64,000 bases of DNA, taken from NCBI GenBank assembly GCA_000708835.1, contig DF237234.1:48224-112223 (forward strand), in the 5' to 3' direction. Below the pieces are notes generated by a model. That model was not told the DNA's origin and did not search any database. It worked only from the letters and a program-made list of their open reading frames with translations. Shown here one piece after another: positions 1 to 15,805 of the stretch. This DNA is from Klebsormidium nitens (taxonomy: Eukaryota > Streptophyta > Klebsormidiophyceae > Klebsormidiales > Klebsormidiaceae). A program made the position numbers and the translations under genes. The first letter of the stretch is position 1; every line of letters begins with the position of its first letter.

Positions 1-1181
1 TCTTCAAGGCAAGCCATGGCTAAGCTAGCCTGAAGATCGTACGGCCTGATTGGAGGTTTGAAAAACGGGCCGCAGGTGCATACGCGTATACTCAGATCAT
101 GCTCTTTGGATATGGCGAATGAGTGTTCATGATCGACATTATCATGATTATGTTGGCTGAGGCCAAAAGATTGCATGAGTCCATGCGCCGTCGATTATTT
201 TATGCTAGTCGATATCGGTAAGCTGGAAGTTTATACCGGCGCGCATGCCACATCGATTATATAGCCACGCAGGCCCGCGCGGCTGCAGCAAGCTGAAGTA
301 TACGGCCCTACCTGTCACTGTGGACTGCGGTGGCTTGCACTTAACTAGCCCGATCTTAGTAAACAACAGCTGCTGCTTTTCTGTACGTCATATGTTGCCT
401 CCGTGGAGGCGCGGCCGGCGCCGCGGCATGATACGATCCGCTGATTGCCATGCTCACCACTGCATGTGTACGTCGGTCCACCATGTTCCGACCCTGACAT
501 GTGCTTCAATTTGGCCGCTTTGCACTCACTTGGCAGTGACTCAAATACATATGCATAATACTGCAAACATGGCGCGCAGCGTCTAGCCTAGCGCACATGC
601 CATGTACATGACACCATATCGCAGTTCGCGCACTAGGAAGTATTGTACTAACTCTATAACACAGAACTTGATCGTTATCAACAAATTCTACATTCCATAT
701 TGCATGCTGATATGTGATCGCTACATGGAACCACGTTACAGTGACCTGCACTCTAGCTAGGTTTCCCACACTATCCAATTGTCTCCTGACTTCGGCGGAA
801 AGTTCAAGGTTGGTATACTCTGAACCCATTGAAGGGACTCGACAAAAATGCACGAACTGAGTTGGACTATTGTTGCGTACAGCAGCCTGTTGCATGTCGC
901 TTTTCCAACATGCAAAACATTGCAATCAAGCAAGTTCCTCGACCATCGAAGATCAGTGCCAAACTGGGCATTCAAGGGTCAGCATCATTTGAGATGCCCA
1001 TTGGATGAAACATCGAAGCATTATGCTTGTGGTTCTTGCAGATTTACCCGACCCGCTGTAGCCTTGTCTCAGAGCGTCCTCGTGTCAAGTCTTCTTTGCC
1101 ACATGAAGGAGCGCAGAGGAGCTTGTTGCATCCGGGCCTAGCTACACCAAAGTTTGATAAGCGGCAACAGCCCATATTCCT
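1..1181. other. No gene recognised
   Basis: I see no exon with a recognisable protein family, no RNA gene and no clear repeat. The short open frames on both strands are low in coding character and overlap each other. The right end is presumably the 3' flank of the PRP40 gene, whose stop codon lies at 1182-1184 on the minus strand. Confidence 0.5.
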
Positions 1182-4100
1182 TCACCTTCGCGGCCGTTTG
1201 TCCCGGTGCTCCCGATATGTTTCTCGCCTTGGCTCGGCGGCTGGAGGTCTCGCCCCCGCCGGACCCCTATCTCTAACGTAGTTAGCCCCCGGCGGGAGAT
1301 TTAGTCTCTTCCGGACGTCCTCTGTGTACTGCCGGTAGAGCGGCTCCCTCTCTACTTTCGGCAGCCGTTTGAGGCGGGCGTCTTCCCGCATAAGCCCCTT
1401 GGCCGCCGTCCACGAGTCAAGAGGAATTCGCCCGTCGGGGTCCTCTTTTTGGATCGTCTCCTCGGGGAGAGCCTCCGCCAGCAGGCGCTTGTAGTCGCGG
1501 ACGCACGCCTGAGGAAGGGGAAAAAGAGAGCCTCTGGAACTGTTGGCCAGATATTGAAGAGACGTTGGAGCGCAAGGAGAACGCAGGGCTGCAGCGCATA
1601 CGATGTACCTCAGAACGGCATATGAGTAGACTCAGAAAGCTTACGCAATGGAGCCAGTGAGCGCAGGCATGCGAGCGACCAGAATTGCAAAGTTAAGGTG
1701 CTTGAACCGTTAAGGAGCGGAGGAACGGAAAGGGCATCGTTGCGACTGCTTCCTGGCATTCTGCTCTTTAACCCCTTCATCGGCTCATTCGAGCGGGCCC
1801 GTACGTCGTGACGTGGAGGTGTGCAAAAGATAATCAAATGATTCGCCATTCTTTGAAGCAGCGTTTGGGGATAACTCACGTCCATGATGCCCCGCACGTG
1901 CTCCTTGAACAGGTGCTCCAACTCCTTCGCTTCTAGGTGCGGGGTCACCTGCTTCTCCTCGGCTTCTTTTTCGATGCGCCGGCGCCAGTCAGCCCACGTG
2001 GCCTGCAGAGAGCCGTTACAACCCGGTAATCAATCGTGGAAACATTTTTGGTAAGAGAGCCACTTCCTCTGACTGTCTCTTCCTTTTGCGCGTCCTGCTT
2101 GGCACCAGATATGGAGGACCAAGATTTGTGAGCAGGCCTATATATCAGGTGCTGAGCCCCTTTCAGCAAGCGCAAAAGTACATCTGTTGACGCATAACCA
2201 GAATGCAAAACCCCAAGACCTCTTCTTTGCACAGTTTTCAGAAGCTGAGAACGCAGCTGACGATAGCGCCGCCGCCGCCAGCTCGGCAAACATGGTTTGT
2301 CTTGAAAGGTCTCCCCATTGCAGAGCAGGACATCAGATGTCAGGTCAAAGTCGTACGAGGCGAGTCAGACGGGAGGGGTCAGCGCTCACGTCAGCTTCCT
2401 TGACTTTCTGGGCCAGGATGGCCTTGTACGAGTCCAGCGCGTCCTTTTGCCGCGCCTTGGTCCGGATCCGCTCTAGTTCTTCTTCCTCGCGCTCCTTCCG
2501 CTTGCGCGCCTCCCGTTCGTGAGCCTTCAGCTTCTCCTGAGCAATCAAAAGACCAGTCGTGACGAGTTGATCGCAAGGGTGGGCAAATTCCTGCTTGCTA
2601 CCTTCCCTTAAGTGGCAGCGTACGTAAAAGGTTAGCGTTCACTTTCTGTCGCGCGGATAACCTTTTGGTCTCTGTTGCGATACATTTGGGTCTCCTTGAG
2701 TTCAAGCTTTGTATCTTGTAGATACTGAGTTTCAAATTTCCGGCATACTGCAACCTCGGAGGTCTTTAACAAAAACTGGAGAACTGTCTGAAAACGTACT
2801 GGATGAGAACGAGCTGTCCGCCTGTTTTCGTCAACAAACAAAATACGGCTGGTACATCTGGAATCCCCTTTACAAAAGGTTCTTAGTCCAGATTATTTGC
2901 TCAAATCCAGTCAAGGAATCTGCTTGCGTCCAGCCCTCACCTCGACTTCCGACTCTTTGCCGCCCTTCCACTTGGCCAGGAAGTCATTGAACACCTGCTC
3001 GCGCTCGTTCCGCGCCACGGCCTTGTAGCGCGGGTCCTCTCGGACCTCCTCCTTCAACTGCGCCACCAAATCAAATTCCTTCACCGGAAGCGACAGCGGG
3101 AAAGACAAGCACGAGCAATCATGCAATTCGTCCGCGCTTAGGAGTGTAGGTTCTGGGCCTGTTGAACCGTTAAACCGTGAACAAGGTCGACGCTCGAGGG
3201 AAGGGTTGCAGATCCAAGCAGAATCAACTAGCGGTTTTGACCCAAGTTTTGACGGTCCGCACCGTAGCCCACTTGGTGGTTTCGTTGGCCCCCTTTTCAG
3301 CGAGCAGCTCGTGGAAGGCGGTGACCGCCGCCTCGCGCTCCTTCCGCAGCCGCTCCTCTTCCGCCTTCCGCAGGGGGGCAATCCTGCCAACGGAACGGGC
3401 TTCTCATCAGTCGTTCGGGAGCAGAGAGAGGACACGAGAGCTTAACTTGGCCCAGAAGGATGCGGACCGGTGCTTTGTCACTTGTTGCAAGTTCTCTGTT
3501 GGGTCGAAAGTCGAGGCGTGTTTTGATCGATTCTCCCAACTATACTTCGGGGGCAATATGATGCTGACGTGTCCCGTGACATCAGACCTAGCGTATGATT
3601 CGGGAAGATGCTCCCGGTATGTCAAGAGGGGGTTATCAAACGTGTAAACAACAGCCCATCTCGGCATACCTCTCGTTGAGGAGGGTCTCCCGCTCCTTCT
3701 TCTCCAGTGCTTTGAAGCGCGGGTCGTCCCCCTTCATAGTCTCGAAGTCCGCATAAGTCACGGTATGGTCGAGCTCCTGGGGAAGACAGCAAACTTTTGA
3801 AACGCAGCTCTCAAGGAAAAACCAAGATACATCGCCAAAGGTGCCGCAAATCTGTCGAATCGCATTACAGGTCGTGTGCTTGTGGACACAGCTATTGACG
3901 AGATCGATTCAAAATCTGTCCGCAACCAGAAGCGTGATCATTACTATGTTTTACCCAGGCAACTTCATATCCCAATCGAGCAGTTCCTTGCCAATGCAAA
4001 ATGCTTCATTTCTTTTGAAAACCAATTTCTCAAACAATATCGGTGCCGCAGAACTTGGATCCACAACAAATACTAAAGACTTCCGGTATGGGACCTTGAC

Positions 4101-7100
4101 TGACCCTTCAAGCAGAGCCGTTCGACCCACAATCAACCGCTTTAAAGCGCAATGCTTGTGGGTCCAGCTTTTCGCATCCCCGTGTGCATCCCCGCCTCAC
4201 CTCCGCCACCTCATCCAGCAGTTCCCGGAATCCGTTCATGGCCGCCCGCAGCGCCTCCCGCTTCTCAAGCCGCTCCTCCTCCGCACGCGTCTTCACGTAA
4301 CGGTCGAACAAGGCCCGGCGCTCCGCGGTCGTCGCAATTGCCTGCGAAAGAGGAGACCCGGAGCTCTTTTCTGTGGGTGTGGAGCTCAACGTGAAGAATT
4401 TATCCTGTATAGCAGTCAGCACAAACATACGCACCTTTTTCGCAGCTTTTCCACTTATGCAGACGTCTCAGACCGGGCGCAACGGACACCAAAATCTTGT
4501 AGAGAGCAAAACAGAATCCTACATCTCAATTTGGATGGAGAGGTAATGCGACAACTCCACGAACGGGAAACTTCTTCACAATAGGCCTGGAATGCGCACA
4601 AGAATCAGCACAACCAAATTGCAGAAGCGCACAGCATGTCAAGCGCCGCTCAGCACATTGCTCGTAAACTGTCCATCTCGCATTGCTTCTATTGCGAGTA
4701 CAACATGGAGTAATTCTTTCTCGTCCTGTTGATTGCAAATAAGTACAATGTCCGCACCAGCTCACCTTAAATCGTGGGTCTGCGAAGATCTTTGGTAGCT
4801 CCTTGTCCCACTTGGCGAAAGGAGGAACCTTTTTCTCCTTGAGCATCTCCTGATATTACAGAGAAAACGAAGTTTCTCAATGATAATGCATGTCGAGACA
4901 CTCAATCCATGCTTTGCTCGTGTGCATGCTCTCATTTTCTGCCTGTTCAGATACGTTTGTTGGCGCAATGCAGTATCGCCGTTTGCGACGGCTCGCGGAT
5001 GATCCAAGCATCGATATCCATTGGGCCGATCGTTCCAAAGAGTCAAGAACGGCTTGCGGAGGAAAGTGGCCCCGAACGGCTTTGCTACGTTTGAGAACCT
5101 GAACGACGTCAATCTTGACATCGAGTGCAAATCAACTTGACAAATACTTTAAAGCCCATGGTAAGCTGCACCTCGGGAGGGGATGACCTTACCTTGAAGT
5201 CCGCAGCCAGTTTCTCTTTCTCGCTCTGTTTCTGCTCGGCGCCGTTCCCCTCCTCGTCCTTCCCATCCTTTTCAGGGGGTGTCTCCTTGCCTGGAAGATA
5301 GACCAGCGGTCAGCTGAGCAATCACCGACGTTCGACCACCAGCACCTGTCCTCATCACGTTGCTGCGTCGAACCCTTCTGCCACTGAGTGACCAGCATCT
5401 CCTGTTCCAAGCTGGCCTATCAAGAATTGTTGTCCATAGAAGAGCGCATTCACTTACAGGGGCTTCGTCTCTTCACGGTGAGGCTATCATTCACATCGAC
5501 ACGTTCTAGTGGGGACCACTGAACCTGCTCATCCTATTTTTGGAGCTCTCTAGAACGGTAAGAAGAAGAAGGGGACACGCATGAAGGGCTTCGAAGGAAC
5601 TCCAAGCCGGGGCTTTTGCTATTCCCGGTCGCTCAAAGGTATACCTGCTGTGCCGACATGGACTCGAAACTGGTTGTTGGAAAACTCCAAGAATGAGAAA
5701 CCTTAAAGCTCCAAATCCACCGTAAAGTCACAAATGAGCAGGAACCACGAGGTTTGCAACACTTATCCACCATCTAAACTTGATTCTGGAGCCCTTCGAC
5801 TACAAAGTACGTCCAGCTCCCACAGCGGCCACTCTGAAGTCTCGCACATCTGCTTCACGGGCTGTCTCCTGCTTTTCCGCTTACCCTCGCACAGTCTCAA
5901 GCTTACCCACTTCAGCAATCGCGTCCTCTTCGTGCAACTTCTTCTTGATGGTGCCCACCGCCGACTCCCCGTTTGCTCTGTCTGGCACGGACGCCTCTTC
6001 CGCTTTCTTTTGCCGTTGCTCCGCCACGGCCGCCGGGACTTGCCAGCTGGTCTCCTGCAATGCCAAATTCGGGTCTCAAAGGGCAGGCAGGAACAGCTTG
6101 AAAAAGTCGCTCCAAGAAGCAGGAGACAGAAGTTCGTGCAGAAGCGATGGAAGTAACCGATATTGTGCAGAATGCGAACCAGTGCCCTCAGCTGCTGCGA
6201 TCAGAAGCTGCTTTCTGAAGCTTAGAATTGGCGACATGGCCTTCGCCACCAGCCTATGCCGCCATTCGTCAAGAAGGAATAGTGGATAGGGGGCGCATTT
6301 TGCAAGAGCTTGACAACTGCACGTGAAGTACCAATTCCGATGATGCAAAATCTCCACCTCTGTTTCATGCGCTTGAGCATGTCGGAGACCACCTCTGTAG
6401 GAGCGCTCTGCTTCCTAGATCTTTTATTGGCACCTTACCTGCGTTGTGGTATTGTAGTAATACTTGGAGTCCAGATTGGTGGTCACCAGATGCCAATCGG
6501 TGCCGTCGATACGCTCCCTGCAATCAAGGAAGATCCGTTCTCAGCAAACTCTTACACTGCAACGCTGATTCTCTTCCAGGCGGTATGCCTCAGTCAGTTG
6601 TTGCAGTGCAATCATACGACCAGCCAGCGTCCCTTTTGGTGGCAGGACTCAGAAGGCAGTAAGCAGGACAATGGAGCGCTGTCAGGTGTGATGTAAGCAC
6701 CGACTTACCAGGCGACCGGTATGATATCGACCTCCTGCAAAGAAAGCAAGCGCCCAGAATTCATGACAAAGTTGAATGTTCAAGGACTTAAAATCGAATA
6801 TGCATCTACAGCTTCAAAGGTTCATCTGATATTCAGCGAAAGCAGAGGTGGATAGGGAAAACGTATGCACAGGCTTTCGGCCGCTTTTCCAGGCACCGGC
6901 ATGTAAACAACGCCTCTTATTTTCCCCTGACCTGCCTATTCCCCCTTTCTCGCCTCTCCGTTCTCTGCCCTTTGTAGGGTCACTTCGATCACCGAGGTAG
7001 AAACATATACCGTACAGAGTCGGGTCACTCTCTCTCCTTTCAAGGTTCTGACCTTTGGTTCGACACAGAAAGGACTGTTGCCCTGCCTGATCCAGTTGGG

Positions 7101-8484
7101 GATAATCAACATGCAAGGCCACCATCTGTTGTGTCCACACAAGTCCAGACCCAAAAGTCCGCTCTGCCCTTAATCTGCGTCCGTGGTTCTTGACGGCTCA
7201 CCTCCCCAACGAAGCCCTTCGGTTTCTCGTAAGTCGACTCCCCCGTCACACTGTTGTAGTAGTACGCCACCCCCTCGTCGTTCTTATGCGCACTCCACGC
7301 TTTGCGCACCTCCTCCGACTCTGTCCCCATTTCCTTCTTGCCCTCATCCTTACCCGCTTCCGCCTTCTGCCCCGCGGGGCTTCCGGCACCCCCCTGAGTC
7401 GAATTCAGCTCCCCCGGACCCCCCTGGACTGAGTTTACCCCCGTCGAAGCCCCCTGCAACCGCGGGCCACTTGCAGGGAAACCACCAGGTCTTACCATTC
7501 CAGGATGCCCCGGCGGCCACTGCATCGGCGGCCTCCCCCCTGGAGCAAATGCGGGGGGTGGCCCTTGCTGCAACGGGGGGCCTCCTCGAGGGGGCAGACC
7601 CCAGACTGGGGGTCTGAAGTTCGAAGGGGGCCCTGGTGAAAATGGCCTTGGAGGAAGAGAGAACTGTTGTGGGGGTCTCTGAGGAGCTGGCCCGGCAGTA
7701 GAGCTTGACGGGGGGCCAGGACGGACCTGGCTCGAAGGCGGTGCCAGGCCCTGCGGTTGTTGCATTGGCAGGTGCTGCGGAGGGGGGCGAAGGAACGGAG
7801 CGGAAGGATTGCCTGCCAACACAGGAAAGAGAGTGTCCTGGTTCTGATGAGTGGACTGAACAAAACAGCAAGAGATTCACTTGTGGTTCGCTTGTTTCCC
7901 TCAATGTTTCCCTCGATGCAAACTGTCTTCTCTGAGCATTATATGCATCTTCGCTTGTCCTTTTTGTCTTCCCAAAACTTACCTGGAGGTGCCTGCCGCG
8001 CCGGTTGCCCAAATGGCGCGCCTGGCTGGCCCGTCGGAGGTGGACCCGAACTGCCCCCGAGCGGCCGCTGCATTGGCGGTCCATTCGATGGCGTTGGCCG
8101 TTGAAAGTGATTCTGCCCCATCGCTGAGGGATGCGGCTGACCAGGACCCCCCTGGAACAGTGGCGGCTGTGCCCCATTAGGGGCCCCCTGTAGAGGACGA
8201 GGTGGGCCCAGGAAGGAGGGAGGGGGGGGGCCTCGCTGAGCAGGGGGGGCACCCATTGGATGAAAGGGCCCTGTTGTGGGGGCACCAGGAGGGCCTGGAG
8301 GCCCCCGGTAGCCTAGTGGGGGGCCAAAGTTGGGGAACGGAGGGCCTGGTCGGGGGGGAGGGTTGCCTGAGAAGGCGCCACCATTTGAGGGTGGCCTTTG
8401 AAATTGCTGCGGAGGTCTGGGACCGGCTGGGTCTGAGATAGGAGGAAAGGGGGGCCTGCCCGGGGGCCCTGTCGGTGCACTCAT
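1182..8484 (-). CDS. PRP40: Pre-mRNA-processing protein 40 (PRP40), U1 snRNP-associated splicing factor
   Basis: PRP40 bridges U1 snRNP and the branch-site proteins during early spliceosome assembly; its WW domains bind proline-rich partners and the phosphorylated RNA polymerase II tail. Exons, 5' to 3': 8484-7983, 7812-7202, 6734-6709, 6517-6439, 6054-5885, (5416-5346), 5290-5193, 4849-4766, 4341-4201, 3776-3670, 3383-3263, 3057-2941, 2536-2390, 2002-1880, 1508-1182. The protein starts with about 330 residues rich in Pro, Gly and Gln. WW1 follows (about 337-368, core YYYN and W..H), then WW2 (about 380-413, YYYNTTTQETSWQVP). Five FF domains run from about 513 to 867, with typical DPRF/DPRY motifs. 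Predicted length is about 907 aa, close to land-plant PRP40. The bracketed exon is tentative: it is needed to keep frame between 5885 and 5290, but its sequence is not family-like. An extra exon near 2730-2660 is possible. The start is the first ATG before the Pro-rich tail. Confidence 0.94.
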
Positions 8485-9460
8485 CGTTCAAATTAGTGCT
8501 GCAAAATTGGGCAGGAAAAGGAGAGGTCAGGCGTGCATGGCACCATCTATAGCTGTCTTGTTTTCTCTTTGGATACAAGGTAAATACCTGGTTAGTGCCA
8601 CCAGCTAGAAAATATAAGCAGTTGGGCCCATGCCTTCAAGAAATGTACTGCTTTAACACTTGACAAAACTCACAATTAACTCTTCTTTGCCACCAAAGAC
8701 ATGCAGAAGTGCACATTGATTGCAAAATGATACTACAATCCTTCATTGTTGCTGTTTGATGATCCGGTGCTGATCTTGATGAGATTGTTCTGAATGTCTA
8801 CAATGTTATTTGGACCAGCGATGAAGCTCGCCGTTCTGTATTTTTAGTTAGCGGATCACAGAGTTGAAACAAAGCTTACCTGCGTCAGAACCAAACAACT
8901 TTATACCTCCTTTTTGACAGCCTACAAGAAAGCGGAGGCAGAGCAGCCCAGCGGGCTAGTACTGTTCATCTACTTACACGTTTATGACTAGGTTCTGTAA
9001 GCACCCAACAAGTGAGAGATCAGAGCAGTCTTCCCATTGAGCTCCATTGCACCCAGCATTGCTCCCCCATTGCTCCTTTCGCACCTCCCTCCTCTTGAAG
9101 TTGGGACTTAACTTGAAGTTGGGAGAGTCAGCAACCTGAGCAGCTCAAGAGCAGATGCTGGGTTAAGTTGTGCGAACCTAACCCAGTATTTTTAACTGAT
9201 GGCAAGCGTTTCACAAGGTTTTTGCATTAGGTAATACCTATGCTCAAATCTTGACTAGTTTCAATGCTCGAAAATTCCTGCAAAATGTAACGCACTTCAC
9301 ATGATCATCGTTTAGCAAGACAGGGTTTCGACCTCAGTCTGATAACACGCAGTCCTGATCGACGCCTCGCAAAGGAAGTGCCAGGAAGGAACGTTTTGGC
9401 GGCGCTGTAAACAGCGAACCTATCGCTTGTTGGGCCAGGTGTGCTCAAAAGAGAGTCATC
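8485..9460. promoter_or_regulatory. Divergent intergenic region between PRP40 and NAC-alpha
   Basis: The ATG codons of PRP40 (minus) and NAC-alpha (plus) face away from each other across 976 bp, so both promoters and both 5' UTRs should lie here. I see no strong TATA box or other named element. A short direct repeat (cttgaagttggga) occurs twice near 9097-9125. No exon is recognisable. Confidence 0.5.
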
Positions 9461-11776
<2,316 letters not shown>

Positions 11777-12944
11777 GGGTCAACAGCTACGCGGAAACTG
11801 GGGATGGGACAATCTTAAGACGCGAGGGTCGAGTCAGGTGGCTTAGTGGGTCACGAAGACCTTCACTGAGGTCATGCATGGGCCAGTCATAGCCATGGTT
11901 CGCTTTGTTTTTGGCTCTGTGTAATCGGTGCATGTTGCAGAAGCTCTGCGCTCAGTGAATCACTGTGTCGAGATTTTTCATTGCTTCCATGCTAGAGCTT
12001 GGTGCATGCTTGCAATCATAGGCATACTAAAGCGGCGCAAGGTTTTCTTCAAATGTTTACCCATCCATGCCAATACCAGAGTTATGCAACCTGGCATGCA
12101 CTGAGCTGTAAGCTTGTACCCGAATCGAGCCTGCATTCAGCTTGTCTGTGAGGTCTCTCTTGGTGACAATTATGCGCTTGATCTTTGTCGGTGTCACTGA
12201 GCTGCAGTTGAGCGGCGCCAGTATACACATGATTGCCGTTAATTGACTTTGAAATTGGGATCGAGCATGCAGCCCGCTTGCAGCTATGGAAAATATGCTC
12301 ATGCACGACATATGGGCTTACTACAGTATAATAAAACATGGCGGCTGTGAGCGATGAATTGGTTGCAATGATGCTAGCTAGAGCATGATGAACGTTTGCT
12401 CATCTTAACTAATAGTTGTCCGACAATGAGTGGTGCGAAGCATGGGCCATGTCAGCATATGCGTCTCTAGGAACTTCAACGATCTAAGCCCACTTGTCTG
12501 TGTGGCGGACACAAAAGTTTACCCATATGGTGTTCAAGAAGAAGCATGCTACTTTTGATACGTACCTTCATTTCAATACACATGAGGCAACGAATCAGCT
12601 AAGACAAACCGACGAGCCATCAAAAGCAAAGGCTTCATACACCGAGACCGCATTATTTGCGATGACAAGACACACGAATCAAACTATGTGCCAATCGACT
12701 CTATCAACTAGTACAGGAAAAGCATGTTTCGACTGCCTGTGCATATGTGAGATTGATCAAGGTGTGCAACGACAAACGAATTCTTTCATGCTGGACGCTA
12801 ATTTTGACACAGGGCCTGCAGCCTAACAAACACAGTTGCTGGGGCAGTAACTAGCCAGAAAGTTCGTTTCAACAGCGTCAGCAGACCAACCCCTAGTGTG
12901 AACAGTGGCCAGCAACGGTCTTGATCTACAAGTATGCATCCGCA
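11777..12944. other. Convergent 3' flanks of NAC-alpha and DprA-like gene
   Basis: The plus-strand NAC-alpha gene ends at 11776 and the minus-strand DprA-like gene ends at 12945, so this 1.17 kb should hold both 3' UTRs and terminators. An AATAAA-type motif on the plus strand near 12330 could be a polyadenylation signal, but I cannot assign it. No coding exon is recognisable. Confidence 0.5.
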
Positions 12945-14913
12945 TCAATCCAAGTAGAGAAGAGTGACAATCTTCCGCATGTCTTTGGCTTCTTGACAAG
13001 TCTCCATAAGCAAGTGACTGTCGTGAAACGCAAAGCATATAATCTGCTGCACCTTGCTGATGATGTTCCGATTGCATAACCTGAAAACGGATCATAAAGC
13101 TATAAGGGAGACAGAAACGTCGGCTTTGTAAGGAGATAATTCAGGGGAAACCTCGTTTGGAAGCACCACGTCCGATTGAGCTAACGATGGTGGCTAAGTA
13201 GACGTCGCACATGGATGATGCAATTAGGAAACCAGTGGGGCCAGGAATGGATGACATGATTGACTCACCTACTGGCTTCTATCAACTGCAGATGATCGTT
13301 ATGAGGGGTTTCGATGAGGTTTTTGACCTGCGAGCATGGGAGAAACGTCAGGTCTTCATTGACATCAGGATACGGAGGGCATTTCACAACAAGCAGAAAG
13401 ACCTTTCTACACGACCAGAGGCTTGTTGAAGTCACCCTGTATTCGGTGTAGGTCAGCCAGCTTTGACCGGGGGACAAACAGGAGGACACGGATTTATGAC
13501 GGGGCTCAGAAGAGAATGGATGTTTCTGCTCAAAGGTATCACTCTGACTGGGGTACAGGCGAGAGCACTTCACCTGTTTCAGGAGTTCCTGGCTTTCTGG
13601 GGGCTGTTTGGAAAGACTTTGTGGTAGGACCACGGTCAGGAGATCCGGTTTTTCAGCCCGCAATGCACCCCTTATAACAGCCGCGTTTGTCCCCGTGGCT
13701 CCAGAGGTGAAAATGTGGTTCGACTGGACAAGGAGAAGCGGTCCTTTCTTTAATCCAATAGGTACAATCACTGAGCTGGTGACAAGCAGTTTACACAGAG
13801 TAAAGGCAGGAATTACAATCTGGTTGGTATGCTTAGAGTTCATCGATGCAACACAAGATGTACCTAGAAGTGCAGACAGCTTACCAACGAATCCGGGCTC
13901 GCTATTCATTCCACCTTGCTTATAGAAGCCATGCAGGTTAGCGTGTTACAAAGCCTTAGGGTCAGAGTCAAGGTTGGCACTCACTGTGAGAACCATGGCA
14001 TAGCTCAGGATCTCAATCAGCTGCTGATGCATGAAGCCCATGTTTCTTGTCCCAAAGAATCCAATAGCCTTCGGGCCTGATTGCTGGATGGCAAGAAGCT
14101 CCTGCGTGTCAAGCGAAAAATGTAAATGTGAAGTACTGCGGTAGCCTTTAAGGTCTCGATGACAGAGCGTGACTCATGCGAAGGGCCAGAAGGTGAGAGC
14201 ACAAGAGCACATAACTGAAAGAAAACGAGGAAGGATAGAAGCTACGAAAGCTGGTGACGTCAATGAATTCGACCATAATTACCTGGAGGTACTCAATGTC
14301 TGCCGGGCGCTTGAACTCTACTGGAGGTGGCCCGACCAGCACATTAGAGTCAGGGATTTCATCTCCCCGACTTTCAGTTCCCTGATAGTTGAAAGCTTCT
14401 GGAGCCTGACTTCCATCAAACTTTGACGGTATGGAGTGTAGTGGCAGCCCCTGTCGCTTAGCCTTCGCCTGGCCCCAAGCCTGCACAACCGATGATGCGC
14501 GCAATTCGAATCTGCTGTTTGTGGCAAGCTCCAAAATAGTGGTGACAAGTGACACTTACGCAAGATTTAGCACTGACATGCCACCATTTGTCTCTGAGAT
14601 CAACACGGAAGCTACTTTTTGGATGACGGAAGCAACGTAGTCTACGTTGTCATTGGAAGCGAGCTCTTCTTGAAATCTACAATCTATAAGTGTAGTACTT
14701 GGCCAAGTCTTCTGTACGTCCCCAGGCAGCTGGCCGGATGTATGGTAACATGCTTCAAAAGATATCTGGAGTCACAATTGCTGTCTAAAGGTGAATGAGG
14801 AAGGGATTCAAGCATTTAATTGTCAGAACACATACATATTTCTTGGCCAACCACTTCGGGGAGACTTACCAACGAATGCTGCGATTTCTGGTAAGCCGAC
14901 CGATGAGCCCGCC
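12945..14913 (-). CDS. DprA/SLOG-like protein of the plant type (5' end unresolved)
   Basis: The joined exons match a plant family often labelled 'DNA recombination-mediator protein A' because of a DprA-like Rossmann (SLOG) fold; its real function is not well known and it is probably plastid-targeted. Exons: 14913-14870, 14668-14560, 14514-14283, 14101-13985, 13723-13574, 13327-13269, 13080-12945; every junction keeps phase. Conserved blocks are VASVLISETNGGMSVLNLA, then SGPKAIGFFGTRNMGF, then TSGATGTNAAVIRGALRAEK (a glycine-rich nucleotide-binding-like loop), LLTVVLPQSLSKQPPES, and a C-terminal stretch ending TLLYLD. About 270 residues are covered. One or more 5' exons, including any transit peptide, lie between 14914 and about 15630; a Ser/Arg/Thr-rich frame at 15628-15407 with few acidic residues is a candidate but is not proven. 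The gene is divergent from ATM. Confidence 0.8.
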
Positions 14914-15805
14914 CTATAGAAGAGTGACAACCAGACAAAACCCTTCTGTGGTTCGTTGCAAGCAGAGGGTCCACATTGTTGGCATGCCATCTAGTTTCAT
15001 TGGTGTTTCTCAATGCGGAATCTCCATATATTGTCAGCCTTCCTGCTTGAGCACGGACAGTGCTGAAAGCAGGCATCTCCAATATGCCCACCAGCTGATT
15101 TGCTCAATGGACCTCCTTGCAGCGGGGCTTCAATCGTGCAATGCTTGCGGAGATCCTGAAAGCTTTCGCGTAGCTTAGGACATATCAATCATGGGCGGAA
15201 ACCACAGAAGCAACGAAATGGAACCCCTTCTAAATTTTAGAAGACCTCTGACCTGAGGCTGTTCTTACTCGCATTCGCAGCAGAGAGAAAGGCGCCCCTT
15301 CAGCCCCAGGATTTTGTTAAAATTGTAGAAGCTGAAAGACTACAGTCTACAGTAGGTATACCGACCAGCGCAGGGGCCAGGTGGGGCCAGGGCGAGAGCT
15401 ACGGTACTACCTAGTGCAGCCTGCATCGCCACACCATGCAAGTAGCAACGCAACGGGGATCGACGGAGCTGGAGGGTCGCGACCCAGTTTCGTTAACGAT
15501 GTCGGCTTTCCTTGTAATACTGTTAAGACTACAGTATGGATAAACGGGTTCGACAACGAAACCTTTCGATGACGAATCGAAAAGCAGCGTGTAAACTGCG
15601 TTGCCGTCTCAATTTGGTTTTGCCGCATTTTGCTTCAAAAACTTGTCCGGAGAAATCAAGCTTTGCATGTCCTGACACTGACAGTGATATCAACAAACTC
15701 CAGAGGCAGAGACGGCATTAGGTTTTGCTGCTGCTCCGAACCTATGTCGCTCCCAAGTTCGAAGCTCCAAAAGGCTGTTCAAAGAATGCTACCAGAGCAG
15801 CCAAA
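14914..15805. promoter_or_regulatory. Region between DprA-like gene and ATM; probable missing 5' exons
   Basis: The stretch should contain the first exon(s) of the minus-strand DprA-like gene and the divergent promoters. On the minus strand, open frames at 15188-14997 and 15628-15407 could supply N-terminal exons, but neither matches anything I know and the splice borders are ambiguous. On the plus strand the ATM frame is open from 15725, 81 nt upstream of the chosen ATG, so the start at 15806 rests on homology rather than on a stop codon. Confidence 0.4.

Noticed and set aside
245-586. 113-codon plus-strand frame at the left edge
   Set aside because: Cys/His/Met-rich random composition, overlapped by open frames on the other strand, no recognisable domain.
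3841-4584. 247-codon open frame on the plus strand
   Set aside because: It covers an intron and the antisense of the FF1/FF2 exon of PRP40; composition is not protein-like and the PRP40 exon is well supported.
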